A stretch of 64,000 nt of DNA, taken from assembly GCA_948567375.1 (NCBI GenBank), contig OX419755.1:37825001-37889000 (forward strand), in the 5' to 3' direction. The position numbers were made by a program, and so were the translations under genes. This document shows, one piece after another, positions 20,720 to 32,099 of the stretch (position 1 is its first letter; the number at the start of each line of letters is the position of its first letter). A model generated the notes under the pieces. The model did not search any database and had not been told where the DNA came from. It saw only the letters and a program-made list of their open reading frames with translations. This stretch comes from Lunularia cruciata. Its lineage: Eukaryota > Streptophyta > Marchantiopsida > Lunulariales > Lunulariaceae.

Positions 20720-23003
20720 CTTTGGATCATGTTCCTTGCATGGAATTGGAACCTAAGCTTTCTAGGTTTCATGACTGAAATAGTGGAGAGTAAATGTCTG
20801 GAGGGTCCCAAAGAAGAAGGGAAGAGAGGAAATCCGGCTCGATGGATAGAGTCGGATTGGAGGTTAGTTTTGGGAAGAGAGGCTAGAGAAGAGATTGGAG
20901 CCACTTTCCTCAGGAAAGGAGAAGTTGCAGAGGAAACTGCAGAGGTGAGAGCATTGTTTACTAGTCCACATATGAAGAATGGGTATAAGGTAGAAAGCTA
21001 TTGAGATCTTATGAAGTGAGGTGTTTTTGGGGCAATGATGGAAATCTTTAAATTGGAGAGAATGACTTATGTGATGAAACACCAAGTGGTGTTCTCTCAC
21101 AAAAATTTTGCATGAGAACCCATCAATTGGGCAAAGTGCTTTTACCAACATACAAGGTAGATGGTGTGGAATTTGTGAGACAAGATGCCGCTGCACTATG
21201 TTGTCCTATTTGCAGCCCATTTCTACTTGGGGTTGATTTTATTAAATGTGGTGGAGAGACATAAGATGGTGTCACATTTCCACCCGGATTTTGGAAGAGA
21301 AGCCAATACAGATGAATAGTAGTACATTTGGCAAATCTAGAGTAGTGATGAGCACTACATCAAAATAGGGTAGAATGTAAGTTGGTAGTAACCATTCCAA
21401 AGACAAGGAAGAGGAGTCAGCCAAAAGAAGAGTTGGCATTGGGGAGACCTTGGAAAACAAGAAAGGTAAATCTGAAGAAAGACATGGTGGTGATTGCATC
21501 ATCAGAGATAGAGTCAGAAGAAGAAGCCAAGGACAAATTGGAGAACTCAAAAGGATAAGAAGAACCAAAGCTCATGTTGCAAAGTGAAGAATCAAGCAGT
21601 GAGAATGAAGAAGATGTAGAGGTTCAACAATCAAGAGAAGAAGAAGAGAAGGATCAAAAACCAAAGCTGCAAGTTACAAGAAGGAGGAAGACAAATTTCC
21701 GGAGGAGTTCAAACCTAAGATTGTAATTCAGAAGGAAATTAGATCAAAGAGAGGTCCAATAAGTGAGGTAGGGCCAAGCAAAAGAAAAGAATCTAAAGAA
21801 GATGGAAGCTCGGAGAATGAGGAGTTAGTGCTAATACAAAGATCCAGACTATGGAGTAATGTGTCAAGAGAGGAAGAGAAAAAACTATATGAAGAAGTAG
21901 AGTATCTTCAAGCAATTGTGTGTCCACTACTATTGCAGATGGAGAACATGAAGAGAGAAATGCAAAGTAGGCATCCCGATGTGATGAATGTGTTGCAGAT
22001 ATTGGAAAGATTGGAGTTGGAGAATTTGGAGTTGAAAGAGAGTCTAATTAGAGGAGAGGAGGAAAGAGAGATACTATGAGTAGATGCAATATTACAAAAG
22101 AAGATGAATGAGAATCTATAGAAAGAGGTGAGAATAGTGATAGAATTATAGAACAAAATGTTGTAGATAGAAGAAAGCATGTAGCTATGCACAAAAGATT
22201 AAAGAAAGGAGTTTGATAATTCTCTATTAGAAGTCATACATGCTACTGCAAAGATAGTTGAGAGGGAGCAAGAACTTGACAATGTAGAGGAGAAGAGGCA
22301 ATGTTGGCAAAGAGAGTCAACAGGGAGATATGACGAAGAAGAAAAATTAAAAGAGATAATTCATAGTTTGGAGGAGAACTTGATGTAGAAGAAGAAGGAG
22401 AGAGAGCATCTGCAAGCAAAAGTCATTGAGTAGTTGAAGATGTATCAAGAGGATTAGATGGCTGATTGTGAGAGGGAGAGGCAGGAACAATAAGGGACAA
22501 TTGAAGAGGTTGCAGTATAGTTGAAGGCAATGTTGAGTAATGAATCTCGTGTGAAGATCAAGGAAACAAGACTACACAAGTTAAAGTTGTTAGTGCAAGA
22601 GACGAGGAGGAAGAATGCAAAAGAAAAAGATCTTAATGCATTACTGATTAGTCTTAGAACTCAAGTAGATTGGAAGATATTGAATGTAGAAGATAATGTA
22701 ACTATCAGACTAGATTTAGTCAAGTTAGAATTAGATAAACTTCAAAATAGTTTATGGATTAAACTCAAGGTACAAGAAATCGGGGTTCATGTGCCTTTGG
22801 ATTTTTCATTTGAGTCTTTAGAGAAGAGTGGGTTGCAAGATAAGGATGTAGATAGATTACTCATGTCTTTAATTGTAGATCAGAGTGAAAACATGTTAGA
22901 ATTGGTAGAAGAATTAGTGGTTGTAGAACCAAAAGTACATGAGGTAAAGGGACTTTCCTTGGGTTTGGAAGCCAAAGTAGAAGTAGACATGAGATTGGAG
23001 TAG
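20720..23003 (+). pseudogene. F-family protein with long coiled coil (broken, unknown function)
   Basis: The frame opens near 20729 and runs, with stops and shifts, to 23003. The N-terminal part includes GNPARWIESDWRLVLG and LFTSPHMKNGYKVESY. The F2 protein has the parallel ENPMGWSKEHGKNILG and FGEPCNCRNGWQVLNY, so the region is conserved in the family. From about 21600 the protein is very rich in Glu, Lys and Leu (for example NVSREEEKKLYEEVEYLQ and MNVLQILERLELENLELKES), typical of a coiled coil. A last open part at 22521-23003 (160 aa) ends EAKVEVDMRLE. No protease, RT or integrase motif is visible. It could be a Gag-like structural protein. Confidence 0.45.
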
Positions 23004-23804
23004 GAACAATTTTGAGATAGGAAGAGGTAAATATGAAGAGGTGCCTTGTCATTTTAAATCTGTAGGTTGGTAAAGTCATTAGGAAGTAGTTTAGGTAGTT
23101 AGATAACTATTAATTGCTCAAATATTGCTCAACTAAAGGTAGAATTTGTAGTATGTTGTTGTTCAATTTTCATATTCTTGAGAATAGATAAAGCAAAGTG
23201 CTGAGTTTAGTGCTCGTCAGTTGAGCTGAATTCTGAGTATGGATTCTGTGTGTGTGTTTGTGAGTGTGTGAAGAATTTCAAAGTGAAAATTAGTGTGCTT
23301 GTTAGACATTGGATTCCATAGCCTTGATCTTCATTTTGTGTGTTTGATCTTGAGTGAAGTGCAACCAAAGTAATGCCTTAACAGATCAGAGAGGAACTGT
23401 AATGTTGGTAGTATTCTGCATTTGTGAGTGCAACATGGTGTTGATGTGAAGCAATTTTGATTGTGGAAGTTTTGCCTTAAGTGGAAGGGTGGAACACAAT
23501 TCCAAGGCAAAATTGTTTTATAGTGAAGTAGCCATCTTCAAAAGAATCTAATCATCACAATCAAGATTTTTTTGGATAGAATTGATTGAGTTTTGATTAC
23601 GGAGTGTTAATTTGTGATAAGACTTCAAATTGGTGCTTGTTACTCTCTTCTAGGTGTAGTTTCTACCTGAGAGATTAAAGAAAAACTCAAGAAGAACTGA
23701 TTGGGTTACTTTGCTTTGTATTTGGATATTTTTGACTTGTATCTTTGCGGGAACAAACTTTATTTACTGATTACCACAAAAGTGATACGTGTTGGGTTGT
23801 CACA

Positions 23805-23975
23805 ACTTGCACTCCAAGAAAGCGGCTCAGGAAGGCTTATTCAGAAGGTTCTCAAGAACCTTGTATGCTCTCTATAAATACCAAAGCCAAATCTCATACT
23901 AGGCATTTGGAGTTTCCCACACTCAAGTGTCCCAATGTGATCTCCTATTTCTCTCCTTGATCTTAGTCTTTTATA
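23805..23975 (+). repeat. C2 5' LTR, right piece
   Basis: Resumes ACTTGCACTCCAAGAAAGCG after F1 and ends TTTTATA (TTTTACA in C1). It contains the TATA-like TATAAATAC near 23874. Confidence 0.9.
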
Positions 23976-23976
23976 T

Positions 23977-23988
23977 TGGTATCAAAGC
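23977..23988 (+). other. Primer-binding site of C2
   Basis: TGGTATCAAAGC, the initiator tRNA-Met type, one base after the LTR. Confidence 0.9.
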
Positions 23989-23994
23989 AATTGG

Positions 23995-24213
23995 ATGGAT
24001 GGAGTTTATGGACCACCAAATGCATTTCTGCCAAACCATTGGGATTTTTGTGTCTGGGTACTACCTAAGTATCATTTCACACAATTCATCACTTCACACT
24101 TTGGGTAAGATTTTTTCAATATAATCACTTTGTTTGAGAAACCCTTGGTACTTTAGGTTGTAACTTATGGAGAATAGTGGATGTGTTCATCTATGTGTTA
24201 ATAAATTAGATAG
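23995..24213 (+). pseudogene. Small pre-gag ORF of C2, broken
   Basis: Begins MDGVYGPPNAFLPNHWDF, close to the C1 copy MDGIYGPPNPLPPNHWDF, and keeps TQFIT and FEKPLVL then VVTYGE, but has stops in the second half. See 35818 for the intact relative. Confidence 0.55.
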
Positions 24214-24229
24214 ATTGGGGGTGGTGTGA

Positions 24230-25160
24230 TAGAGTAGTAACCATGGTAGCAATGCCCAAGGTTATCATTGCTATGTAGTAACAAATTGAGCATCTTACTT
24301 GATTTTTAGATGAACAAGATCATTGGCAACAAGAGCAAGTAGCCAAAATATTAGTTTGAGAAGGAGAAGACTGAATCAAATTTCCAAAACCCAAGGTTTT
24401 TGAAGGCAAGAATCTCTCATGTGTCATGGAGAATTTTGTGGTTGATTGCAAATTTTATTTCAAGGCTACCAATCTTCAAGATGAATAGAAATAGATTATC
24501 TTGGCTTCCAACCAATTGGATGGAATAGCAAAGCTATGGTGATGATTTTGAGTGCAACAAGCTGAATGACAAATTTTTGTGCCAATCTTGATGTGAGAAA
24601 AATTCAAGAGTGCAATAATTGGTCAATTCCAAGCTATAAATACCACATAAGCTACACAGAATAGGTTGGTAGAATTGAAGCAAATTGGCTCTATATGAAG
24701 TTACATCACGTAATTCCAAAACACCTTCATGCAAGTTCCAAATGTACTATAAGGTCAAGCTCTTGATAGATTTGTGAGGAGCTTGAAGTCACAAACCAAA
24801 TTAGAGGTAACTATGCAAGAGCCACAACACTTGGAAGAAGCTATGCAACTGGTTGAACGCTTTGATTCCTTGGTTGCAACAACTTGGTCTTGACCTTGAC
24901 CTCCACAAAACCTATCAATACACTACACATGGGTGGAGGAGCCAACATCAATGGAGAGTGATGCCATTTATCGGAGACTACTTGGCACTACCAAAAGAGA
25001 AAAACTACAACAAAATAGTGGTTGTTTCTATTATCACCAAATTGGACATCGCATTGTTGAATGTCCACTCAAGAATGTGCGACCTCGACAAGTTGCCTAG
25101 ATGGAGTATGTGGAGCAGAATGATCAAGGAAACAAGGAATCCTAGTAGGAGATTTTGAGC
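24230..25160 (+). pseudogene. C2 gag, broken
   Basis: Matches C1 gag in order: KPKVFEGKNLS, LASNQLDGIAKLW, LDRFVRSLKSQTKLE, EPQHLEEAMQLVERFDSL, then a knuckle C-FY-Y-HQIG-H-RIVE-C in which the second Cys is Tyr. About ten stops are present. Confidence 0.8.
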
Positions 25161-25199
25161 CGTTTGATGTGCACTTGATTAGTTCCAATAGGATTGAGG

Positions 25200-25560
25200 A
25201 CTTGACCTATGCAAGTTTGCTTCACTTACAAGGTATGATATTTGATTGTGGTTGTAGGAATTTGGTTGATCAAGAAGTTCAAAACATTACTTGTTCATGC
25301 AATTAGCAAAGGAATTATGTATTCCTATCAAGCCAATAACTGGATGTAAATTGATGATGGTGGATGGTAGAAAGGATTTTGCATTCCGTACCTTGCATCC
25401 TATTACTTTCAAGATTGGGAAAGAGTATTTAGAGTGTTTGAGGTTTGTAGTGGCACCTCTACACTATGATGTCATTCTAGGTCTACCTTGGCTTGAACAT
25501 CATAAAGTTCAATTTGATTGGAACCAATGACAAATTCAAGTGCAACACCAAGGTAGGAAT
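25200..25560 (+). pseudogene. C2 aspartic protease, active site destroyed
   Basis: The segment matching the C1 VDSGSLEN site is rearranged to VDQEVQN, so the catalytic triplet is gone. Downstream MQLAKELCIPIKPITGCKLM, YLECLRFVVAPLHYDVILGL and PWLEHHKVQFDWN remain in frame (25291-25530). Confidence 0.8.
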
Positions 25561-25869
25561 TTTTGATTAGGTTGTTTGGCACCTTTGAGTAAGACACCTA
25601 AGAATAATCAGCCTTAGGATAAGAAGTTTGTTGGGAAGGTAGCCATAGAGCAAGCTTTGAAGGGAGATGAGATTCAAGATGGGAATTTTGTCAAGAAAGC
25701 AACCATAGAGCAAGCTTTGAAGGGAGATGAGTCCTTAGATGGGAAGTTTGTTAGTGAAGCAACCATAAAGCATGCTTTGGACAAAGATAAGTCTAGTTTC
25801 ATGATGTGGATCAAGCAAATTACATAAGGAGAACATGAGGAGAGTCAAGAGCCTCATCAAGCAATGGTT

Positions 25870-26790
25870 GATCAAATAGTTTAGGAGTTTGTGGATGTGT
25901 TTTTGAATGGTCTACCAAAGGGATTACACTTTTATCATGGTATGCCCTTCAAGATTGAGTTATTACCAAGGAATACTCTAGTGAGTAGACCAATCTATTG
26001 GCTCTCACCAAAGGAGTTGGTGGAGTTGCAAATAACACTTATGGAGTTTTTGGAGAAGGATTTCATACGACATAATACATCTCCTTATGGAGCACCGGTA
26101 TTATTCATTCCAAAGAAAGATGGAGGACTTTTTTTATGTATTGATTACCATGGGCTCAATAAATAGATAATGAAGAATGCATATCTCTTGTGTAAAATTG
26201 ATGACTTGCTTGATCAACTGAGTGGAGCATGATACTTTCCTAAGTTGGATCTTTGCAGTGGCTATTGGCAAATCTCCATTGATAGGAAGGATGTGCAAAA
26301 GACTACCTTTTGCACAAGGTATGGGCATTTTGAGTAGAGAGTTCTACCTTTTGGGCTCACTAATGCTCCAACAATCTTCATGGATCAAATGCATTGGGTG
26401 TTGGATGGACTATTGGATTGGTATATGATGGTGTTCTTGGATGATATCTTAATCTATGGTAAGATAGAGACAGAAAACATGAATCACTTGCAAGAAGTCC
26501 TCAGATGACTACAATAGTGGAAATTTTACTACAAGAAGTGGAAGTGTGCCTTTTGGTAGAAGGAAGTTACCTTCTTGGATCACAAGATCTCATCGGAGTG
26601 GATCAAGATGGAAGGGGAGAAAATCAAGACCATTATTGATTAGCCTACTCCAAAGGATGCTACCAAAGTATAGGCATTTAATGGATTGGCCAAATTTTAT
26701 TGATAGTTCATCCACTATTATACCCAGGTGGCCGCACCATTAATTGATCTCTTGGAGAAGAACTTGAGCTTTCAATGGATCACCAAGCAC
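25870..26790 (+). pseudogene. C2 reverse transcriptase, broken
   Basis: [48 protein letters not shown], then the catalytic FLDDILIYG near 26435-26461, which is intact. KMEGEKIKTIID and FNGLAKFY-type thumb blocks follow in shifted frames. Stops and shifts are frequent. Confidence 0.85.
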
Positions 26791-26799
26791 AAAGGAGCA

Positions 26800-27240
26800 T
26801 TCCAAAAGTTGAAACATATGGTGTCTTCAAGACCCATTCTTCAACCATATGATCCTCAACTACCTTGTGCGGTTGATTTTGATGCTTCTAACTTTGCAAT
26901 TGGATTGTGTTGCAATAATAATTCCCAAATGGATTACATCCCATTGTCTTTGTGTCTCACCAACTAAATACAATTGAAAGGAATTACACTACTCAAGATT
27001 AGGAACAACTAGCAATGGTATATGCCACCAAGGTACGGGGGCATTATCTCTTGAGAAAATAATTGATCATGCAAACTGATCACAAACCATTATTGCAAAC
27101 ATTACACTTGGAACACATGAAAAGTCAACATCATCAATGGGAGGAACAACTTCAATTTTTTGATATCAAACTCAAGTACAAACCCGATTGGTTCTATGTC
27201 AGCCCCAATGCACTATCATAATGACCTGATTTGAAATCTC
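26800..27240 (+). pseudogene. C2 RNase H, broken
   Basis: KGAFQKLKHMVSSRPILQPY, VDFDASNFAIG, then a shift. TDHKPLLQTLHLEHMKSQHH and the D-A-L-S motif (NALS here) remain. Confidence 0.8.
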
Positions 27241-27439
27241 TTCCTCTCATCACACGGTAATTATGACAATATCAATTGACTTCAAAGTCCAAATTGAGTT
27301 TAAGATAGCTCTACAACAAGATCCTTTCTTTTAGATGGTACAAGGTCATCTTACAGTATGCAACAAGGAGTACAACACCTTCTCCTACAAGAACGGCCTT
27401 CTATTTTGTGAGAACCGGATTTATGTTCCAGCCAAGGGT

Positions 27440-28190
27440 GATCTTTGACTTGTGCGCCTCCAAGAAGCCCATGACTTACCAATTGCTGGTCACATGGGTA
27501 TAGACAAGATCTTGGGTACCCTCTAATGCCAATGGTGGTGGTCCAACATGACACAAAATGTTTGAGAGTTTGTCTGATTGTGTGAGAGCTACCAACGCAA
27601 CAAGACCAACAACCAAAAATTGGGTGGAGTCCTTCAACCACTTCCCATTCCATCTGCTTGATGGGAACATGTGAGCCTAGATCTCATCACATCCTTGCCC
27701 AAGACAAAGCAAGGTCACATAGCGACCGTGGTATTTATGGATAAGCTTAGTAAACAAATCCATTTGGCACCAACCTTTGATATTGTGGATGCTCCAACAT
27801 TAGCACATATCTACTTTGATTATCTTTAAGCATCATGGAATGCCGTGTGTACTCATCTCCAATTGTGATCCTCAATTAATTGGGAAATTTTATGAAGCAC
27901 TCTTCTAAAAACTTGGCACCAAGCTTACTTTGTCCATGGCTTATCATTTTCAAACTAATGGACAAACTAAACATACAAATCCCATGGAGGATATGCTTCA
28001 TGCCTTTGTCAATGTTTACCATACCAATTGGGATGAATGTCTTGTAGCTATGGAATTTACATACAATAATTCTAAACAAGCAAGCACTAGATTCTCTCCT
28101 TTCTTCCTCAATTTGGCCAAGATCCACTTGTAGATTATAGATTATAATAATAATCTATAAATTATAGATTATAGATTATAGATTCCCTTC
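27440..28190 (+). pseudogene. C2 integrase, broken; ends in an AT-rich expansion
   Basis: Zinc-binding residues near 27470-27600 (HDLPIAGHMGIDKIL, CESYQRNKTNN with one Cys replaced). The core Asp region LDLITSLPKTK, then SNCDPQL and YHFQTNGQTKHTNPMEDMLH, where the Glu is altered. At 28130-28183 the C1-equivalent sequence is replaced by repeats of TAGATTA. Confidence 0.8.
28130..28183 (+). repeat. (TAGATTA)n expansion inside C2 integrase
   Basis: About seven imperfect copies of TAGATTA/TATAGAT. C1 has only ...CTTGTTCCAGATTC at the same place, so this arose after the two copies diverged. Confidence 0.8.
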
Positions 28191-28349
28191 TTACTCCTCT
28201 TCCCTTTCATGTCTCTCATACTTCAACCTTCTTCACCACAGTATCTCAATCCTTCCAACAAGCCAAATCTCACCTCCTTGTTGCCCAAAATTGTTAGAAA
28301 TAATATCCACACCACCATCATCGTGATCTCACCTTTCAAGTTGGTGATA

Positions 28350-28780
28350 AGGTCATGCTCTTGTCTAGTAACCTACCCTTCCCACTTGATACCCAAGTTT
28401 GTAAACTTGCTCCTAATTGGATAGGACCATTTAATATCACACAAATCATTTCCAAGTTATAGACTTACCTTGCCTTGCCTTGTCATATGCACATCCACCT
28501 TGTCTTCCATATTTCCAAGTTCATATTTCCATCCTTAGTCCATGTGTTTCATTTTTCTCTCATGTCCAATCTCCTCTTCCTCCCATCTCTATCAACAATC
28601 ATGAGGAATACAAAGTTGATAGTAACCTTACACGTTGCCACATTCAACAAGGCCGCCAATAACATATAGAGTACAAGGTCCTTTGGAAAGGGTATCTTCT
28701 TCATGATGCCACATGGGAACCTCTTTCTCATCTCCAGAATGCACAAACGGCCATCCAAGAGTTTGAAGCTTCAGTGGCGT
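28350..28780 (+). pseudogene. C2 integrase C-terminus with chromodomain, broken
   Basis: Matches 40071-40470 of C1: the IGPF-type module, HVFHISKFI, then NHEEYKVDSNLT and TWEP, with the Trp codon intact here (TGG) whereas C1 has TAG. Frame changes are present. Confidence 0.7.
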
Positions 28781-28812
28781 CAAAGACATCACCAACTAGC
28801 AATAGGGAAATG

Positions 28813-29215
28813 TATAACAATATGGAGTTTAGTAATGAAGTTAGTTAGGGCTAACTAAGTAGAAAATAGGCCAAATTAGCCTAGAATATTCTAGAAGTAT
28901 CTAGAAAGCTTCTTGGCTAGCTTATCTTGCACCCCAAGTAGATAGCTTATAGAAGGAAGTTTTTAGAAGCTTCCAACTAGCTTAGCTTGCATGCTAAGTA
29001 GGCGGCTTCTAGAAGGAAGCTTGTTGGTTAATTTGGCTTGCACTCCAACAAAGCGGCTCAAGGAAGCTTCTTGAGAAGCTTCTCAAGGGCCTTGTATGCT
29101 CCCCTATAAATACTTAAGCTGAAGCTCATGCTAGGCATTTGGAGTTTCCCACACTCTAGTGTCCAAATGTGATCTTCCATTCTCTTTTTTCTCTCCTCAG
29201 TTTCGGTCCTTTATA
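28813..29215 (+). repeat. C2 3' LTR
   Basis: 403 bp, TATAACAATATGG...TCCTTTATA. It keeps the repeated HSE-like TTCTAGAAG and AAGCTTC units and the TATA-like CTATAAATAC. Confidence 0.9.
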
Positions 29216-29524
29216 CGTAGGCAACATTAGCAAGCAATATTTGTCTAGTGGGGATTACTATATTTGGGTTCTTGTGGTGATAGGACTTGGGGATTAAGGT
29301 TGTAGTATTTGGGTGTGTTGTCATGATAGAGTTCTTTGGGGATTCTAGAGGAGACATTTTGCCATATATAATGGGTTCACATAGAGTGGCACACAATATT
29401 GGGTAATATCACAAGTCCTAATAAGGAAATAGGTGGATCTAGTTTTCAATTTGACATGAGAGTGTGCACAATTGAGATTTCATATTATGTGGTCATACTA
29501 TTGTTGTAAAATATAGAAAATATT

Positions 29525-30800
29525 TATGGGACCTTCAAAGGCTCCAATCTCTACTCTAGTGCAATGGGTACAATTGAGTTAGATAAGTTCATCCAAGAGT
29601 TTGATAGTTGGTGTGATCTACAATAGATGTAGAACCTAACTTTGTTCACATCCTTCATGGCATAGAAAAGATTATTCCAACCTGTAAACAATTACAATGA
29701 GTTTAGGCGGGTACTTTTGGAGGAGTTTGATATATGGAAATAGTGTTGGTTTCCAAAGTACATCTTTATCACCTAAAGCTTTGTTCCTAGAGGTTGACAA
29801 AAAAGTACTATGATTTTTAGTTCTAGTAGCATTGGTATATCCAATTGTGGTACCCTGGTTGGAGATGGTGCTACTATGAATGATGGTACCATTAAAGGAG
29901 GTGGTGGAGTACTAGGGTTTAGATTCATGGTGGAGTTTTTCTAATGTTTGAGTCAAAACTATCAAGGAGTATAGATTGACAAGCTAAAAGCTTGCAAGAG
30001 TTCCAACAAAAGGGTAAAGAGAGCCTACATACAAAATACACTCATATCAGATAATTGATCAATTTCACTCAAAGAATTATGCTCATGTTTTTTTCTTTTT
30101 TGGTATGTGATAAAAGATAACATGTTGCAATGTAGAGCATATGATGCTACCATATTACAAGAGACCTTATTTATGTTGGAGGTTATCTTTGGATTGGTAG
30201 AGTCTATTGAGCTCAAATATGGTAGAGGAAAGAGTAGTGACACCTAGATTTGGTAGGGAGATCTTATTTATAATAATTACTTCTCCTAGGGTATAGTAGA
30301 GTAAAATACACCATGTTTGGTTTTGAGAGTACAGTGAACAACATTGATCTTATGGAGCAAGTGGAAGATCTAGTGCACATAAATCCTTGCACTCAATTTT
30401 TGGTTAATAATAATCATTAAATGGTAGTGTTGCTTGTTGGACTTGTGATAGAGCTCACTAGAAGAGAGATTGCACCTAAGGGAGTGAGCATGATATCTTT
30501 GGAGTACCATAACTAGCTTAGAAGCAATGTGACAATTGCCATAGGTTTGGTCACACTAGTGATTAATGCTTAAGAGTTATGGCATAATAGACCTACTATG
30601 GTAGAAGATCAAGGAGTCACAAGCTATGGAAGACAAGGTGGTAGAGGAATTACACTTGGTAGGAGCACAATACTTACTCTTGCTTTTAACATAACCATGG
30701 TTACTTGGATTGAGCAATGGAAGCAAAAATTGGCTAGTATGGCTATAGCTAAAAGGATATCAAATTTAAGCTCCCATCTCTTATGCTAATGATAAAGATC
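29525..30800 (+). pseudogene. E gag with zinc knuckles, broken
   Basis: The capsid-like core reads LDKFIQEFDSWCDLQ, then NNYNEFRRVLLEEFDIWK, with stops between. Two Cys/His knuckles follow: C-WT-C-DRA-H...C near 30437-30475, and a clean C-DN-C-HRFG-H-TSD(stop)-C at 30528-30572. Gag would package RNA. The frame is broken many times. Confidence 0.7.
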
Positions 30801-31159
30801 ATCTTGACTTTGTATGTGGATCTGCACTAATAAATGCCTTTGTTGTAGAGACTAGGAGTGCACATACTCTTAAACCTAGAGAAACATCAATGGATTTGGA
30901 GCCACAAAGAATGAAGGTTGGTAGATATGTCAGGCTTTTCAGTCTTTCTTACATTTTGAGGCATTAGAAACCTCATCCATGGCTCATAAACATCCTAGTG
31001 CAAGTATGGTAGGTGGAGATGGAATGAAAGATAGAAAAAATATCGGTCAACCACCTACTTCTAACAAGACTTTGTCTACTACAATTTTAGGAAGGTCAAT
31101 CAATTATGCATTCTCCTTTTTTCTCAACCACCAACATGTTTTCATTAGGAGTTGATAAG

Positions 31160-31770
31160 CTTTAGTGCTTTGATTGGTTGCTATACTTTGTGAGAGCACG
31201 GTTGCTTCTATTGCTACTTTTAGTATGGAGGTAGTTGATAATGGTGCTAGTTTGGGATTTTTTTGCTACCAATGGCTTGTGGCAAGTAGTAATTGTTAGA
31301 GTGGAGGCATTACCTACTAGACCTACATTTGGGCAAGCTAAATTTATGCTTTGGTTTGTCTTATTGGATAACTAAAGTGAAATTTTAAATTTGGTTTGAC
31401 TTTCAAGGAAGGTCTAAGAACCACAATTTTTAATGCTTAGTCCCTTATGTTGGGAAAGGTTATAGTTCTTGGTCTTCAGCTATGGAAGATCAATGTTAGG
31501 AGGTGTCTATTTCAGATCTAAACATCTCTAGGATTGGTTCCACATAGTACATCACATATGTGAACCTCATTATTATACATAGATTTAGCCTATTCATTTG
31601 ACTTATAGTTTTGTGAAGAGAACCAATACAATTGCAACAATAATGTAGTCATATGATGTGTTAGTTGGTGGAGTAGTTTTTTATGCCATGGAATTTAATA
31701 TTGACTATTGGCAGGAGGTAGCTTCCTACATGCAAAGTTTGCAATTGGGTGAGGGATGAGTATGTTGTCT
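31160..31770 (+). pseudogene. E aspartic protease and following domain, broken
   Basis: VVDNGASL near 31220 corresponds to a retroviral D-S/T-G-A site with Asn at position 2. EALPTRPTFGQAK and a degraded I-L-G-L-type block follow. Further on, YDVLVGGVVFYAMEFNIDYW lies near 31640-31710, a conserved-looking segment between protease and methyltransferase whose function I cannot name. Confidence 0.5.
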
Positions 31771-32099
31771 ACTTGTACATTTAGTAATGATAACCTTGGT
31801 TCACTACAATCAAACCATAACATCAATATCAACATCCATTACTTCCATTATGTGGCTTAGTGAGTTACTTGAGAAGAATGCCCATATGGAGGATATTCAA
31901 GTATTATAGGAGATCACTCAAATTTGAAGTATGAGTTATTCCATCCACCTTGGATGTTCCATTGTAGAGTTTTTGTGAGGAGTTTTAGCATCATGTAGAT
32001 AAGTTGGTATAACAAGCTTTGTTTAGAGCCTTTGTACCACCAATAGAACAATTTAATGATTCTTTTTTAGAGTCTATTACCTTATCATCTTTGGATACG

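Larger units (their letters stand above)
20091..23804 (+). mobile_element. F1: 3.7-kb element of a family without recognised LTRs
   Basis: Inserted in the C2 5' LTR. The left junction is GCTTG and the right ACTTG, a 5-bp duplication with one transition. The ends are TGTGG...TCACA. I find no repeat between its first and last several hundred bases, so no LTRs are visible. Its last 150 bp match the end of F2 (34221-34370, minus): a CTAGGTGTAG-type hairpin block, TTAAAGA, a TATCTTTGCGGGAACAA-type block, then TTGGGTTGTCACA. It carries one long, broken, coiled-coil-rich frame. The 5-bp duplication and TG...CA ends suggest retroviral-type integration, perhaps of a non-autonomous derivative. Confidence 0.65.
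19841..29215 (+). mobile_element. Ty3/gypsy chromovirus C2, with F1 inserted in its 5' LTR
   Basis: The 5' LTR is in two pieces (19841-20090 and 23805-23975); the 3' LTR is 28813-29215. Flanks are CTTAG (19836-19840) and CGTAG (29216-29220), a 4/5 match to a target duplication. A tRNA-Met-type primer site follows the 5' LTR. The order pre-gag ORF, gag, protease, RT, RNase H, integrase, chromodomain is the same as in C1. Without F1 it is about 5.66 kb, close to the 5.5 kb of C1. It is heavily mutated. Confidence 0.9.
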
